This document shows, in pieces, positions 33,471 to 44,395 of a DNA stretch of 64,000 nt. The notes beneath the pieces were generated by a model. It saw only the letters and a program-made list of their open reading frames with translations, ran no database searches and was not told the DNA's origin. The number at the start of each line of letters is the position of its first letter. Position 1 is the first letter of the stretch. Made by a program: the position numbers and the translations under genes. Source of the DNA: Eublepharis macularius (lineage: Eukaryota > Chordata > Lepidosauria > Squamata > Eublepharidae); NCBI RefSeq assembly GCF_028583425.1, contig NC_072805.1, positions 21,214,001-21,278,000 on the forward strand. Direction: 5' to 3'.

Positions 33471-34384
33471 GTGGATGCTAAATTGGCAAATTCTATACTT
33501 GTTTCCCAAAATCAAGGTTTCTGCATTTGATAACTACACAACCATGATTCAAAGAAACATGTATAGATAAACCTGTGCCAGGAAACTGGGGGCTTTCCCT
33601 TTGCACCCTGCTACACCCCCTGAAAAGCTGCTCCGGAGAGCTTAAAGACCCTCCAAAATGGCATACACATGAGTGATTGCAACTGGAACCAAATCAGTCT
33701 TTTTGAGCACCACTGGTGTGCAAAGTGAGCTCTTTGGATCCTGGCCAGAGAGTTGGTACATGCGGGAATTCAGCGCTGCCACTTAATAGGAGAAACGTTC
33801 ATAAGAGTTTTTCCTCATCAAAAAATCATGTTTGCATTAGGCATTCTTTAATAATCCATCAACAGGTCTCAGAGCTCCAAAGTAAAACGAGGGCTGGTTG
33901 CAACTCAGTTACTAGCCTAAACTCCAAAGATTATTATGGTTTTTTTTAAGTGGAAATGCATTTCTTAAATTACATCCAGTGGGCAAAAAGAAATCTCAGA
34001 AATACTCTCCTCTGGGGAGTCATTTACTTTAGGTACAAAGGTTATAAATGTATATCGTTTTGATTTGGCTCTAGCTTTCCAAAGATACATCATCTCTCTC
34101 CTCTCCCCTTCCACTTAAATGTTATTAATTACCTCCCCACCCGTTTCTGTTGAAAACAACAGTCTGAGGCATGTGTCTTAGGGCTGCTTTTTCTACCTCT
34201 TGTACATCAAAATAGCAGTAATCTTTTTGGATGGTAGACTAAAGGACTGCAGGATCCCGGTGTTACACAAAAATTGTCCCTTTGCTTTGTGAGCTGGAGA
34301 CAGAATTTTTTTTTTTAAGAAAGCAGTGGCAGATCCTAGTCTGACAATCTAACCATTACATAACACTGTCTCTCTGGAGAACCA

Positions 34385-36685
34385 AGGAGAAAAGCTTATC
34401 AACTAGAATTACAGCCATTAAAAATGACAATGGTCAGATAGTGTACAAACCACAGGAAATATCGCAGATATTTAAGGAATATTATAAAAAACTATATTCA
34501 TCAAAGAACCCACCTACAGACAAATTAAGTAATTATCTACAGGCACATAAACAAATCAAAAAATTTACAGAAACTCATACTTGAAAACCCGACAACACCA
34601 TGAGAAATGCAAGAAACCATTCAAGGGCTGAAAGGCAATAAGGCAACTGGACCCAATGGATACCCATCAGAGTTCTATAAGAAATTTAATAACAACATTG
34701 TCCACCCACTAACCAATGCATGTAATGCACTACTAAATTTTGGTTTACAACCCCAGTCATGGAAGAAGGCATCAGTAATACTCATTCACAAGCAAGGAAG
34801 AAATCCAAAAAAACCAGCTTTGTATTGTCCGATTTCCTTATTGAACCAGGATTACAAAATCTACACCACGATCGTGTCAAGAAGAATCAATTCATTTATA
34901 ACAGAATATATTCGCCAAGACCAAACTGGATTTATCTTGGGAAGAGATCTGATGGATAACATATATAAAATGCTTAACATAATATCAGCTTGTAAGCAAT
35001 GAACAATAGAAGCATTACTCTTTATCACTAGATATAGAAAAAGCGTTTGACTCTTTAGAAACATCTTATTTGCTAGAATTACTAAAAATCGTGGAATTCA
35101 GACCTAAATTTGTTAATTCAATAAAAACAATATACTCACAAGCTTCAGCACAAATTAAAACAAATGACTTCAGAAAGATTTCACCTCTCAAGCTGAAACA
35201 ATATTTGGTGAAAAAATGGGAGGTGGGAGGAGAACTGTGGCAGTTTGAAAATTATTGAGGTACACAGGAGGAGAGAAGTGACTATACCGAGGGGGTGGAA
35301 AGTTAATGGAAAAATTCTAAGCAACTTTATATGATTTTTAAGTATTATATTAAGTAGCAATAGCGTTGATACTATGTGAATTAATGGGATAGAAATTAAC
35401 TAATCTATATTTTTTGGAAAGATAACCGTATAACATAGAGTGAATATATACATACATACGTAAATTCAAAGATAGGTCTAATTGTTAGACTTATGGTATA
35501 TGTATAGATAAAGAACAACATATAGAACAGAAGCCTAAGCAAATGACAATAAGTGTGTATAATAAGTATGTGTATAGAAGTATTGGAATTGATGTATAAA
35601 GGGGGGCAAATTGTTTGTCCCATATTGAAGAGAATAGAAGGAGTAAGATAAAACACAGGTTATCAAAATGAATATTATTAGTAGTTTTAATGAAGAAGAT
35701 AGATTAAGAGGATTTTATTTATATGACAATTTATATGACAATTTATATGTGAAAGGAAGTGGAAATAGTGCTTAGAAGAATCTGAAAGTATATTATAATA
35801 AACAAATAAAATAAATATGAAGGAGTAGAGCGAAAGTGGATAGGGGGTTGGAAAACTGTTGGAAGTCAATAAAAAGGGGGGGGAAGGGAGGGGGTTAGAA
35901 TTAGAAAAAATTAAAGAATGTGATTATAATTGTTATTATATGTTTCTAATCCAATAAAAATTCTTTAAAAAAAAAAAAAAAGAAAGATTTCACCTCTCAA
36001 GAGGGACACGGCAAGGATGCCCCCCCTCTTCATGATAGCTATAAAACCACTAGCAACATCAATTTGGCAGAATGATCAAACACAAGGAATAAATAAAGCA
36101 AATAAAACCTATAACATAAATTTATTTGCAGATGATATGTTAATGTTTATCACTAACCCTGAAGATTCTTTGTTACAGCAACAAGAAAGACTACAATCAT
36201 TTGCTCAATTATCTGGTTTATCAATCAACATATCCAAATCAAGCATCTTATCTCTAAATATATGACTACAAACTAAAAACCATCTCGTTCAAAAATTTAA
36301 ATACCATTGGGAGGACTATTAGTTGCCCTCTCTCAGAATGAATATACCTTCAAATCTAAATCAAATAATGTGATACAACTATATTTGAAAATTTAAAGAA
36401 ATCAAACAGCAATACTTTTGGCTAGATAGAGTCCATCTCATAAAATCATTTATATTACCAAAAATATTATTTCTATTTTGAGCAATTCCAATAACACCAT
36501 CACAAACAATAATAAAACAATGGCAAACTACTCTTAACAAGTTTCTAAGGAATAACAAAAAACCAAGGACTTCGTTTAATACCTTAAGGCTAAAAAGCTC
36601 ACAAGGGGGATTTAACTATCCAGACCTGAAAACATATGTGATTGCAAGTAGAATAGTCAATATCTTACAGATTATACTGTCATGA
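34385..36685 (+). mobile_element. L1 LINE ORF2 remnant, split by a younger L1
   Basis: In order the plus strand encodes L1 ORF2 reverse transcriptase blocks: IQGLKGNKATGPNGYPSEFY, ISLLNQDYKIYTTIVSRRI, DQTGFILGRDLMDNI, SLDIEKAFDSLE, then (after the insert) GTRQGCP, the active site FADDMLMF, SGLSINISKS, and the C-terminal thumb region with SQGGFNYPDLKTY. The first 200 bp need frameshifts to read. The 5' end and 3' UTR are missing. The sequence from 35193 to 35980 is a separate insertion. Confidence 0.85.
35193..35980 (+). mobile_element. 5'-truncated L1 3' end nested in L1, 21-bp TSD
   Basis: A 21-bp stretch beginning AGAAAGATTTCACC occurs at 35172-35192 and again, identical, at 35981-36001. 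Between them lie 788 bp ending in CCAATAAAAATTCTTT and a poly-A run (35966-35980). The first ~60 bp read as the end of an L1 ORF2 (WEVGGELWQFENY, stop) and the rest is AT-rich 3' UTR. This is a textbook target-primed insertion. The intact duplication and tail mean it is young compared with the host L1. Confidence 0.85.
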
Positions 36686-36779
36686 ATCAGCCTGGCCCTG
36701 TACTCAGTGAAGAGTCAACAGACAAAGAGCTGCCTGCAGTTCAGTTCAGTTCAGTTCAGTTCAGTTCAGTTCAGTTCAG

Positions 36780-36842
<63 letters not shown>

Positions 36843-37280
36843 ACCCAGCTGCAGCTGACCTTGAGTCTGATGAACAGCAATTGCCAGCCAATCAATCAGC
36901 AGAGCCTTCTGCTGTAACAGACTCAGCTGCAGAAGGCCACTCCTCCCCTCCCTCTTCATGAATTCTCTTGCAGCGCCGGCACTGTCAAAGATGGGTAGAG
37001 CTGCAAGAACGCAGGAGGAGTGCACGACTCATGAGTCAGTGGCAACTGTCAAATGACCAGGATAAATGAGTGAGGTCAGGATGTCTGCCTAGTACATGGC
37101 TGACAGTTTAGCTCATTAAGACTTTGCCATAAAAACAGCTGGAAGGAGCAGCAGTTTGTGGAAGCAACTAGTACACTTTATGGCTGTGCCACTGGTCTTG
37201 CTATTGCTCAAACGCTGGTACTCTGACCCTTGGATTGGACCTGACTCTTGGCCTCCTTGGGTAGAAAGGTGGGGTATAAA
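36684..37280 (+). repeat. Unclassified repeat, possible LTR
   Basis: Begins TGTCATGAATCAGCCTGG exactly where L1 coding sequence ends and contains compound microsatellites. It has a TATA-like GCCATAAAAACAGCTGG at about 37125. I cannot identify a matching end or a primer-binding site, so the LTR idea is tentative. Confidence 0.3.
36737..36840 (+). repeat. (CAGTT)n then (CA)n compound microsatellite
   Basis: Nine CAGTT units (36737-36782) run directly into about 29 CA units. An open frame across it is a low-complexity artefact. Confidence 0.9.
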
Positions 37281-37296
37281 TTAAGCAAGCAAGTGC

Positions 37297-37475
37297 CCTC
37301 ATCTGCATAGTCCAGGCAAGCTTGATCTCATCAGATCTCAGAAGCTAAGCAGGGTCAACCTTAGTTAGTAATTGGCTAGGCAATGGCAAACTACCTCTGT
37401 TTATCTCTTGCCTTGAAAACCCCACCAGAGGTTGCTATAAGTCAGCTATGACTTGATGGCAATCTCCACCACCAA
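37297..37475 (+). repeat. 5S-rRNA-derived SINE
   Basis: The segment TGATCTCATCAGATCTCAGA, then AGCTAAGCAGGGTC, is the internal promoter region of 5S rRNA. The tail (GCAATGGCAAACTACCTCTG, GAAAACCCCACCAGAGG, GTCAGCTATGACTTGATGGC) is SINE-specific. It is not a 5S gene. Other copies lie at 47673-47875 (+), 39325-39535 (-) and 51625-51832 (-). Confidence 0.85.
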
Positions 37476-37599
37476 GTAAGTGGTGGTGAAGAAAATAACT
37501 TTGGCAGACCAATGATCTAACACAGTCAAAGGCAGCCTCAGGGGTTCATTTCAATGAGAAAGCATGTCAAAAACTTACCCAGCTGGTGGGAGCCTGGAA

Positions 37600-38265
37600 A
37601 ACTTATCAGAGTGTGAGCCAGAATGGCTGATTGACTGATGCCCCTCCAAACCCTGGAGACAGATACATAACTGTAACAATGAGGTTCTCAGGAAACTCCT
37701 AACTTATCTTGTCAACACTTGATCTCACTTCTCTGATCTCCCTTCCCCGCACCCACCTACCCTAATCAAAGCTATTCAGCAAAACCTGGTAGCTTTTCCC
37801 ATCCAGTGCTTAAAGGGTCATCAAACACTTTTTCACCTATAGTCTACCTCAGATAGGAACCATCAAACCTCTCCCAATGTAGTCCAACCTCTGGACAAGC
37901 CATTAAGCCATTGTTTTGGGAGCTCTAATTGGGCTCCTCAGCCATGTGCTGTGTGTGCATGTTCTGGATCCATCCACATGCCCCCAAATCCATTTGGGCT
38001 TCTTCTCCATGAAACACTGGTCGTTTTGCTGCCTCCACAGACCCCTCTGGTAACTGTTGCCCTTCCTGAAACTGCTTTATCCCATTTTCCTCCCTGATTT
38101 TCTTAGTTAGCCTTGTGTGTGCTGTATGTCATTTCTGTACATTTTCCCTTTTATTTCTCTACAATAAAAAAACCTTTCTGATTGAACATCTGCCTAATTC
38201 ATTTGAGAGTTCTCTAAGGGAATAATCCCTGTAAACACTGGTGGAGATTCCTAGTTACCCCCTCT
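37600..38265 (+). mobile_element. Possible solo LTR of an endogenous retrovirus
   Basis: The stretch CTCTACAATAAAAAAACC (about 38157), followed by TTTGAGAGTTCTCTAAGGG and CCCTGTAAACACTGGTGGAG, has the order of an LTR R/U5 region with a poly(A) signal. No flanking retroviral coding sequence is visible. Termini and target duplication could not be fixed. Confidence 0.35.
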
Positions 38266-38327
38266 CACTTGCCTCCTTAATCCTAGTTCCCCCAACTAAT
38301 TTAGGAGGCCTTGTATTTGGCCCCAGC

Positions 38328-38440
38328 TCTCCAGGTGTGTTGTGGAGATAATAATACACTGACTTTGTTCACCACTCTGAGTGGGGCACTAATCTGCCTA
38401 GAAGAGTAGAATCTAAGCACAACTATTATTATCGTGTTGA
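38328..38440 (+). repeat. tRNA-derived SINE 3' fragment
   Basis: GTTGTGGAGATAATAATACA and CACTCTGAGTGGGGC match the long-tail SINE body, with the TTATTATTAT tail. Confidence 0.6.
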
Positions 38441-39324
38441 TGTTCCTTGATGGTTGATGAAGATAAATGGAGGCTGTTTCTGCCCCTTTCTCCTTCTGCA
38501 GACAGGAGGTGTTCTTTGGCAGCAGCAGTGGTGATGAGAAAAGGAGTATGGATCAGGGCCTTTCCCTTGCTTTCGTGGTCCCGAGCACCTTCAGGGCATC
38601 AACAAGAGAGTCTGAAGTTTGTTCCCTCTGAATACCTTGCAGTATTGCCTGTGATATTTGCACGATCCGCATCAGAAAAGCATTCCCTCCCTGCACTCCT
38701 AAACCCAAGCCCTGGGCTGGTCTTTTGGGGAATGCCAAGTTCATTCACAATAATAGTGAATTAACTGGTATGTACTGCATGGTGACCTCAATGAATTGCA
38801 TTCATTCATCAATGCAAGCCTTCAGTCCTCCCAGAAATCAAGATGGAATGCAGCCTGGATCCTGTCACAACTGGCTATTCATCCCGATGATGTAATGTGG
38901 AATGAACACTACAGTGTAAGTTAGCAGATGTTCCAAACAAGCCTCTGGATTCTTCCAGTCGCTTGCTCTTGGAATCAGCAGAAAAGGTAAACAGAAATCC
39001 ATCTGCAAGATTCTATGCTCCCTGCATATATGCTGGCAATAGTATGATGTATTTATTTGTATTACCTTATGAAAATATTTATATTCTGCTTTTCCTCGTG
39101 GCTCAAGGCAGCTTACAAATCATAATTAAAGACTGATAATTAAAGGGGGGGCTAGTCTTATCAACTTTGGAGCATAAATAAGATTGAAGGAAGGAAGGCC
39201 ACGAAGGCCAATTTTCAATGTTTTAGTCCAATCTGTAATACATGCAATGAAATCCCAAGTGGAGTTACACTCTTATAAGTCCATTATAATAAATGAGAGT
39301 GGTTTGGGTGTGTGTGTGTGTGTT

Positions 39325-39535
39325 TTGCCATTAAGTTGCAGCTGTTTTATGGCAACCCCACAGGGGTTTTGAGGCAAGAAATGAGCAGAGGTGATTTGCC
39401 ATTGCTTGCCTCTGCATAGTGACCCTGGGTTTCCTTAGTAGTCTCCCATCCCAGTTCTAGCCAGGGTTGACCCTGCTTAGCTGCCACGATCTGATGAGAC
39501 GGGCTAGCCTGGACTATCTAGCCTGGACTATCTGG
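39325..39535 (-). repeat. 5S-rRNA-derived SINE, reverse
   Basis: The reverse strand reads AGCTAAGCAGGGTCAACCC after a decayed 5S box, then GGGAGACTACTAAGG and the SINE tail GGCAATGGCAAATCACCTCT. It abuts a (TG)n run at 39309-39324. Confidence 0.8.
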
Positions 39536-39641
39536 CTCATCTGACTCAAAGCAGTCAATGAACTGAGAAGGGTGTAATTCTGCCAAGGGCTGAACTACTA
39601 GTCACACTTGAAATGTGAACACCTCCCTCCCTCCCGTGTGT

Positions 39642-39643
<2 letters not shown>

Positions 39644-39677
<34 letters not shown>
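39644..39677 (+). repeat. (GA)n microsatellite
   Basis: About 17 GA units. Confidence 0.85.
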
Positions 39678-39681
<4 letters not shown>

Positions 39682-40731
39682 CATATATTAGTAGCAAGGT
39701 GTTTGAATTGTGTTGCTGATCTGCTCTGGTGACAGATGTGCCTCCAGGGCACAGCATTAGCACACAGTGTCCCTTTGCTTCGGTTAGCTGAGTACCTAGC
39801 ACATGCATGCTATCATGGCAAAGACGGGTAGCATGTTGGCTTTACATCCTACGAATGCTTGTCTTATTGCTCGAAAGGAAACAGCAAAAGGGTGTGAAAG
39901 GAACTGGAGGTCCTAGTTCCAAACACGCTCTGGCACAATCCATCAAGAAGTTGTCCTGAACAAGTCTGGCGGAAACAATGCACAAAAACACAGCGATGGT
40001 AGGAAGAGTGTTAAGTAGTGCTGTGTTCTTGCTCAGCCCTTGTTCGTTTCATGCAAGATCATGTTTTGTTGGGTTGCACACCTCAACCCAGAAGTTCCTT
40101 GCCAGTATCAGGTCCACAGGCAAAACTTTGCTGATAGACGAATCACAGAGACATTTGAGAATTACTGAAGAACAGCAGAAATACACTGCTAGGTCAGACC
40201 AGCCCGCCTATTTCTTTATTTAGCAAATCAGTGCCATTGGATCATGTTGCAGAATTCTGATTGGTGGAGTCGGAGAATGCTGCTTTTGGAAAGAGGAGAA
40301 TCCTCATCTCAGCTGGCATGGTGGCATTCATCAGGGGGCTGATTCATTGGCAATGGGGGCACAATGATGTCATGGCCACTCCGATTTCAAAAACTGAAGG
40401 GTTGCCTTCTCTCTGATCTGGATGCTGCAGGGACCGCTGTTGGCCTTTCTAGTATCCCCAGGTGTTGGCATTTAGGAGGAAGGGTGGGAATTCCAGCGGT
40501 CTCTTCCCTGGTCATTCTTCCTCCTGTACCAAAGCAAGCTTTGGTGGTACAGTCATGACCAAAGTCCTCTGCTCAAGCCTCTTCCAGAACCAACTCCTTT
40601 AGCTGCAGCTGCTGTCCTTTCTTTTCCTCCAGATGTTCACACTTTGGCCTTTCCAACAGTGGACAGCCCGATTTGAGCAGGGCGTACCACATCTGGTATT
40701 CAAAGGTATACTAGGAGGAAGCAGGGATGGC

Positions 40732-41183
40732 ATCAGCCACGGTGAGGTGGGGCATCTGCCAGGGCCCGTGGCTTTGGGTGGGGCCCACTGCTGCTGACTC
40801 CCTACTCACGCATCTCCTCTGGTGCCTGCACTCACACCCTTCCACTGCCTGCTCGTGAGTGTTTTGTCACCTTTGCTCCCAGCTGCATATGCTGCCTAGC
40901 GCTGCTGGAGAAGGGCATGTGGGTAGCGCACAAAGCATCAGCATTCTGGGTGGTGGCCATAGCGGTGGCACTCCTAGCTGCACCCACTACCCAGCATCAT
41001 GAAGGAAAGGGCATGCAGGCAGTGTGGGCAGCTGTGATGGCAGGTGGTGGCAGAACTTGAAAGTGGGCAAAGGAAGGACAGGTGGGGGCAAGTAGTGGGC
41101 AAGCAAGAAGGGGATCCTAGTAGGGTCAGGGCGGGGCTGAGGACTGTCTGCCCAGGGCCCTCCAAAACCTGGAACCAGCCCTG
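40732..41183 (+). mobile_element. hAT-like repeat, ~450 bp (CAGGGMTGG ends)
   Basis: Starts CAGGGATGGCATCAG and ends CCTGGAACCAGCCCTG, giving short CAGGG inverted ends. The interior matches 50225-50645 and the reverse copy at 26870-27235. The flanking 8-mers differ (GGAGGAAG, TATGGAGA), so the hAT assignment rests on the termini alone. Confidence 0.55.
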
Positions 41184-42064
41184 TATGGAGATTCCATGTA
41201 GCTATTATGCCTATCAATGGGGCGTGTCCATTATTAATTTGTTTCACCTTTTAAAAAAGGCTTTCAAATGAACGGCAATCACTGCCCCTTTGTGAATGGT
41301 GTCCACTAATTGAGCATTGTCTGAAAGAAATCATTCCAGCCCCCAATTCACAGCTAGTCCATTTCATTGACTGTAGGGTCATGGAAGGGGGAGAACCGTT
41401 TCTCTCCAGCTACCCTCTCTGCACCCATGCTTTTCCTAACTGATACTGAATGAGTGCTTTGGAGGCATTTCAAATGCAACAAAGATCAGAAACCATAGTT
41501 CCTCCGTCTTGCCAGGAAAGGGGTGGTCAGTAGTCTGCCATCAATTCAGAGAGCTGGACCCTTTCCAGGAGACGCAGAAAGTCTCCCGTTTCATCAGGGC
41601 TGGATAATCTGCCAGCCAGATACAGCCCGTGGCAGAGCTGTCTGCTGTCTCCAAATATACGCTGAGAAGCAAAACCCTACTTGTGCAGGTTTTATTGCTT
41701 TGTGTACCAAGGGGATCTAGGAGCAAAGAATTTTCTGGTATTTTTAAATCTTTGGGCCTTGTTTTGCTGCTCTTCCCCCTCTGGCTGTTTGCAAATATCT
41801 GCTGATCACAAACGCCTAAAAATATTCTCTGGTTTGAAGACACTGATCCAAACTAAACTTGTGGCTAATAGCCGAGAGGTAGGTAAGAGACAGGGTTGGG
41901 TGTTAGGAATTCACAAAGATCCAGGCTCTCTTCGCTTTCTATTTCTCTTCCTCCTGGACCAGATGATAGAATCTTTCCATTTACAGGAATTTTATTTTAA
42001 AAACAGTAAGGGCACTGAGTACGATGAGAATTAAGGACGGCATGGAGCATCAACACATTCTGAA

Positions 42065-42240
42065 GGGTCTGTGGTTCAGAGACAGAGCATCTGCTTTGCA
42101 CGCTGAAGGTTCCAGGTTCAATCCCCCACATCTCTGGTTAAAGGGATCAAGTAGCAGATCCCTTTACTGAGAGACGCTGCCAGTCTGAGTGGACGATATC
42201 AACCTCGAGAGACTGAGGGGCAGAATCAGTATTAGGGTCT
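42065..42240 (+). repeat. tRNA-derived SINE (third type)
   Basis: The head GGTTCAGAGACAGAGCATCT and B box GGTTCAATCCC are clear. The body has GCTGCCAGTCTGAGTGGAC and ends near GGCAGAATCAGTATTAGG. Related copies lie at 42930-43085 and 53470-53680. Confidence 0.8.
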
Positions 42241-42327
42241 CAGAAGACAATATATTTTTGCATGGGCATGCATTGGTTTTAATGTGCTTCTTGCAGTCTG
42301 ATGTCAGCTGAAGGGAACTGCTTTTTT

Positions 42328-42549
<222 letters not shown>

Positions 42550-42747
42550 AGCTCAAATGAAAACAGCAGGGAAGAGGAGTTATTTTGCCAACTTTGCTGC
42601 TCCATGTGGAGAATCTGTGCACGGGTTCTCCACATGGAGCTACAAAATCGGTGAAATATCTCTCCTCACACGTTTTCAGGCAACAAAATGGCATTGGGGG
42701 AGGGCAGGAGCCTTTCTTCCACCTGTGGAGCCGTTATGAGCTTGTTT

Positions 42748-42750
<3 letters not shown>

Positions 42751-42831
<81 letters not shown>
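42751..42831 (+). repeat. (CT)n (CA)n compound microsatellite
   Basis: About 28 CT units with one CG interruption, then about 12 CA units. Confidence 0.95.
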
Positions 42832-42838
<7 letters not shown>

Positions 42839-42929
42839 AAAAAAGCAGTTCCCTCAACTGATGTGTGACTTCAGGGAGCACATTAAAACCTGTGCATGCC
42901 CATGCAGAAACTTATCATCTAGCAAGACC

Positions 42930-43085
42930 CTTTAAAGGGCCATGGCTAGTCCCAAATTCAATTCCAGACATCTCCAGCTCAATCTGTGAAGGACCTCTAG
43001 TGTAGAGCTGCTGCCAGTCAGAGTAGTCAATACCGACTTGATAAACCAACGGTCTGACTCGGGATAAGGCAACCCCTGTGTTCAC
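42930..43085 (+). repeat. tRNA-derived SINE (third type), head lost
   Basis: AATTCAATTCCAGACATCTC, then CTGCCAGTCAGAGTAGTCAA and GATAAGGCAACCCCTGTGTT, match the SINE body and 3' end. Confidence 0.7.
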
Positions 43086-43405
43086 TGTGTGAAGTTTAAA
43101 TGTAGATTTGGTGCAGTCTCGTGGGCCACTGCTATGCCTGAATTCACTCTGACCTGCGTCTTGCATTTATTTAAATCCTGCTTTTCTCCCCCAGTGAGGA
43201 TCCAAAGTGGTTTCTTTCTCTCTTTTTTAAATCTGCTCTCCCCCCCCCCGGTAGATACTACCTACCTAGTAGGTATCGTAACAAAACTCATAGCTAGCTA
43301 ACTGCAACGTGAGGGGTGGCTGCCGTTCATTTAAACGTTGTTCCATTTAATGTGTTTCTTCAATTGCCAGACTCCAAGCGGCAGTCTTCTGGACAGCGGC
43401 GATGA

Positions 43406-43594
43406 CAGCACAATTCTACCAGCTCCACCGATCAGAACGTCTTCTGGGAAGAGCACATTGACTACAACTGGGCAAGCGAGGCCATGCTGACCAAGACATG
43501 GAAGCCAAGGACCACAGGGGATGAGAAATTTGCTGATCAGTTGCTGAAGGACTTCACAGACTTGTGCTGGAACAAGAACAGCGGGCTCGTCTAG
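43406..43594 (+). pseudogene. Possible coding relic or exon, unrecognised
   Basis: A frame of 62 codons without an ATG start reads from after TGA (43403-43405) to TAG at 43592-43594. It contains [17 protein letters not shown] and [17 protein letters not shown], which looks like real protein. The sequence just upstream (TTCTTCAATTGCCAG at about 43371) resembles a splice acceptor; from there another frame ([12 protein letters not shown]) is open into the same block. A single-base shift between the two would explain both as one decayed or mis-sequenced terminal exon. I do not recognise the family. Confidence 0.3.
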
Positions 43595-43829
43595 AGAAGA
43601 TGCATGCCACTGCGCCCTCGTAGTGGAGCCTGGAGCTGCTCACAGCGGCTGAATTGTGAGGTTCTGTGGTCGCTCTTAAGGCAGGCTCTGGAGGCGCTGA
43701 CTTGCCTTCCTCGGGAAAAAGACACTCCGTGCAAATTCTGTTGACGAATTATAGATAAAATTGGACACAGCGTAATAAAAGAGACCCCCCCTCCCTGTGC
43801 TATAATATGCCACAAAACTGTTAGCTAGT

Positions 43830-44022
43830 TAGTGTCGATCCACATCATTCTCCCTTCCTCCGTTTTATCCTCTTAACAACCCTGGAAGGTAGGTTTAGCT
43901 GAGAGAGAGACAGAGAGTGACTGCCCCAAAGTCATCCAGCAAACTTCCACAACAGAGTGAAGATTCAGACCTGGGTGTCCCAGAAGCTAGCCTGACTTTC
44001 TAACCACTGCACTATGGTGGTT
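43830..44022 (-). repeat. tRNA-derived SINE (short-tail subfamily)
   Basis: The reverse strand has CCACCATAGTGCAGTGGTTA, CACCCAGGTCTGAATCTTCA and the CCTTCCAGGGTTGTTAAGAG body. Confidence 0.75.
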
Positions 44023-44164
44023 TGTGTAGCTGAGACCTCATGGGCATACAGGCAGGGGTTTAAATCCTGCTGTTGGTGCTCTGCAAAATGAGGAAGGACA
44101 CAAGTCTCCATCAAAGCTGCCTGGTCACAACGAGATGTGCAATCTCTCTCTAGAGCTTTCAGAG

Positions 44165-44395
44165 GGTTTGCAGCTGCTTATGAGTCCGGTAGCACCTTTA
44201 CGACTAACCAACTTTACTGTAGCATAAGCTTTCGAGAACTACAGCTCTCTTTGTCACATGCATCTGATGAAGAGAGCTGTGGTTCTTGAAAGCTTATGCT
44301 ACAGTAAAGTGGGTTAGTCTTAAAGGTGCTACTGGACTCTTTACTATTTTGCAACTACAGACTAACACGGCTAACTCCTCTGTGTCTACGCAACT
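44165..44395. repeat. Foldback repeat (AAAGGTGCTACTGGACTC type)
   Basis: Left arm GAGTCCGGTAGCACC, ACTAACCAACTTTACTGTAG and CATAAGCTTTCGAGAACTAC pairs with the right arm CTTGAAAGCTTATGCTACAG and TAAAGGTGCTACTGGACTC. The hinge is TGCATCTGATGAAGAG. Fragments lie at 24595-24690 and 57640-57845. I know it as a widespread amniote repeat but cannot assign its superfamily. Confidence 0.65.

Larger units (their letters stand above)
38441..40730. other. Intergenic, no gene recognised
   Basis: Apart from the SINE and microsatellite entries inside it (39325-39535, 39644-39677) and a SINE tail near 39050-39130, I see no structure I can name. Confidence 0.35.

Noticed and set aside
36707-37025. 84-codon frames with VCVCVC or HTHTHT runs
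   Set aside because: (CA)n microsatellite translation; no conserved domain on either side.
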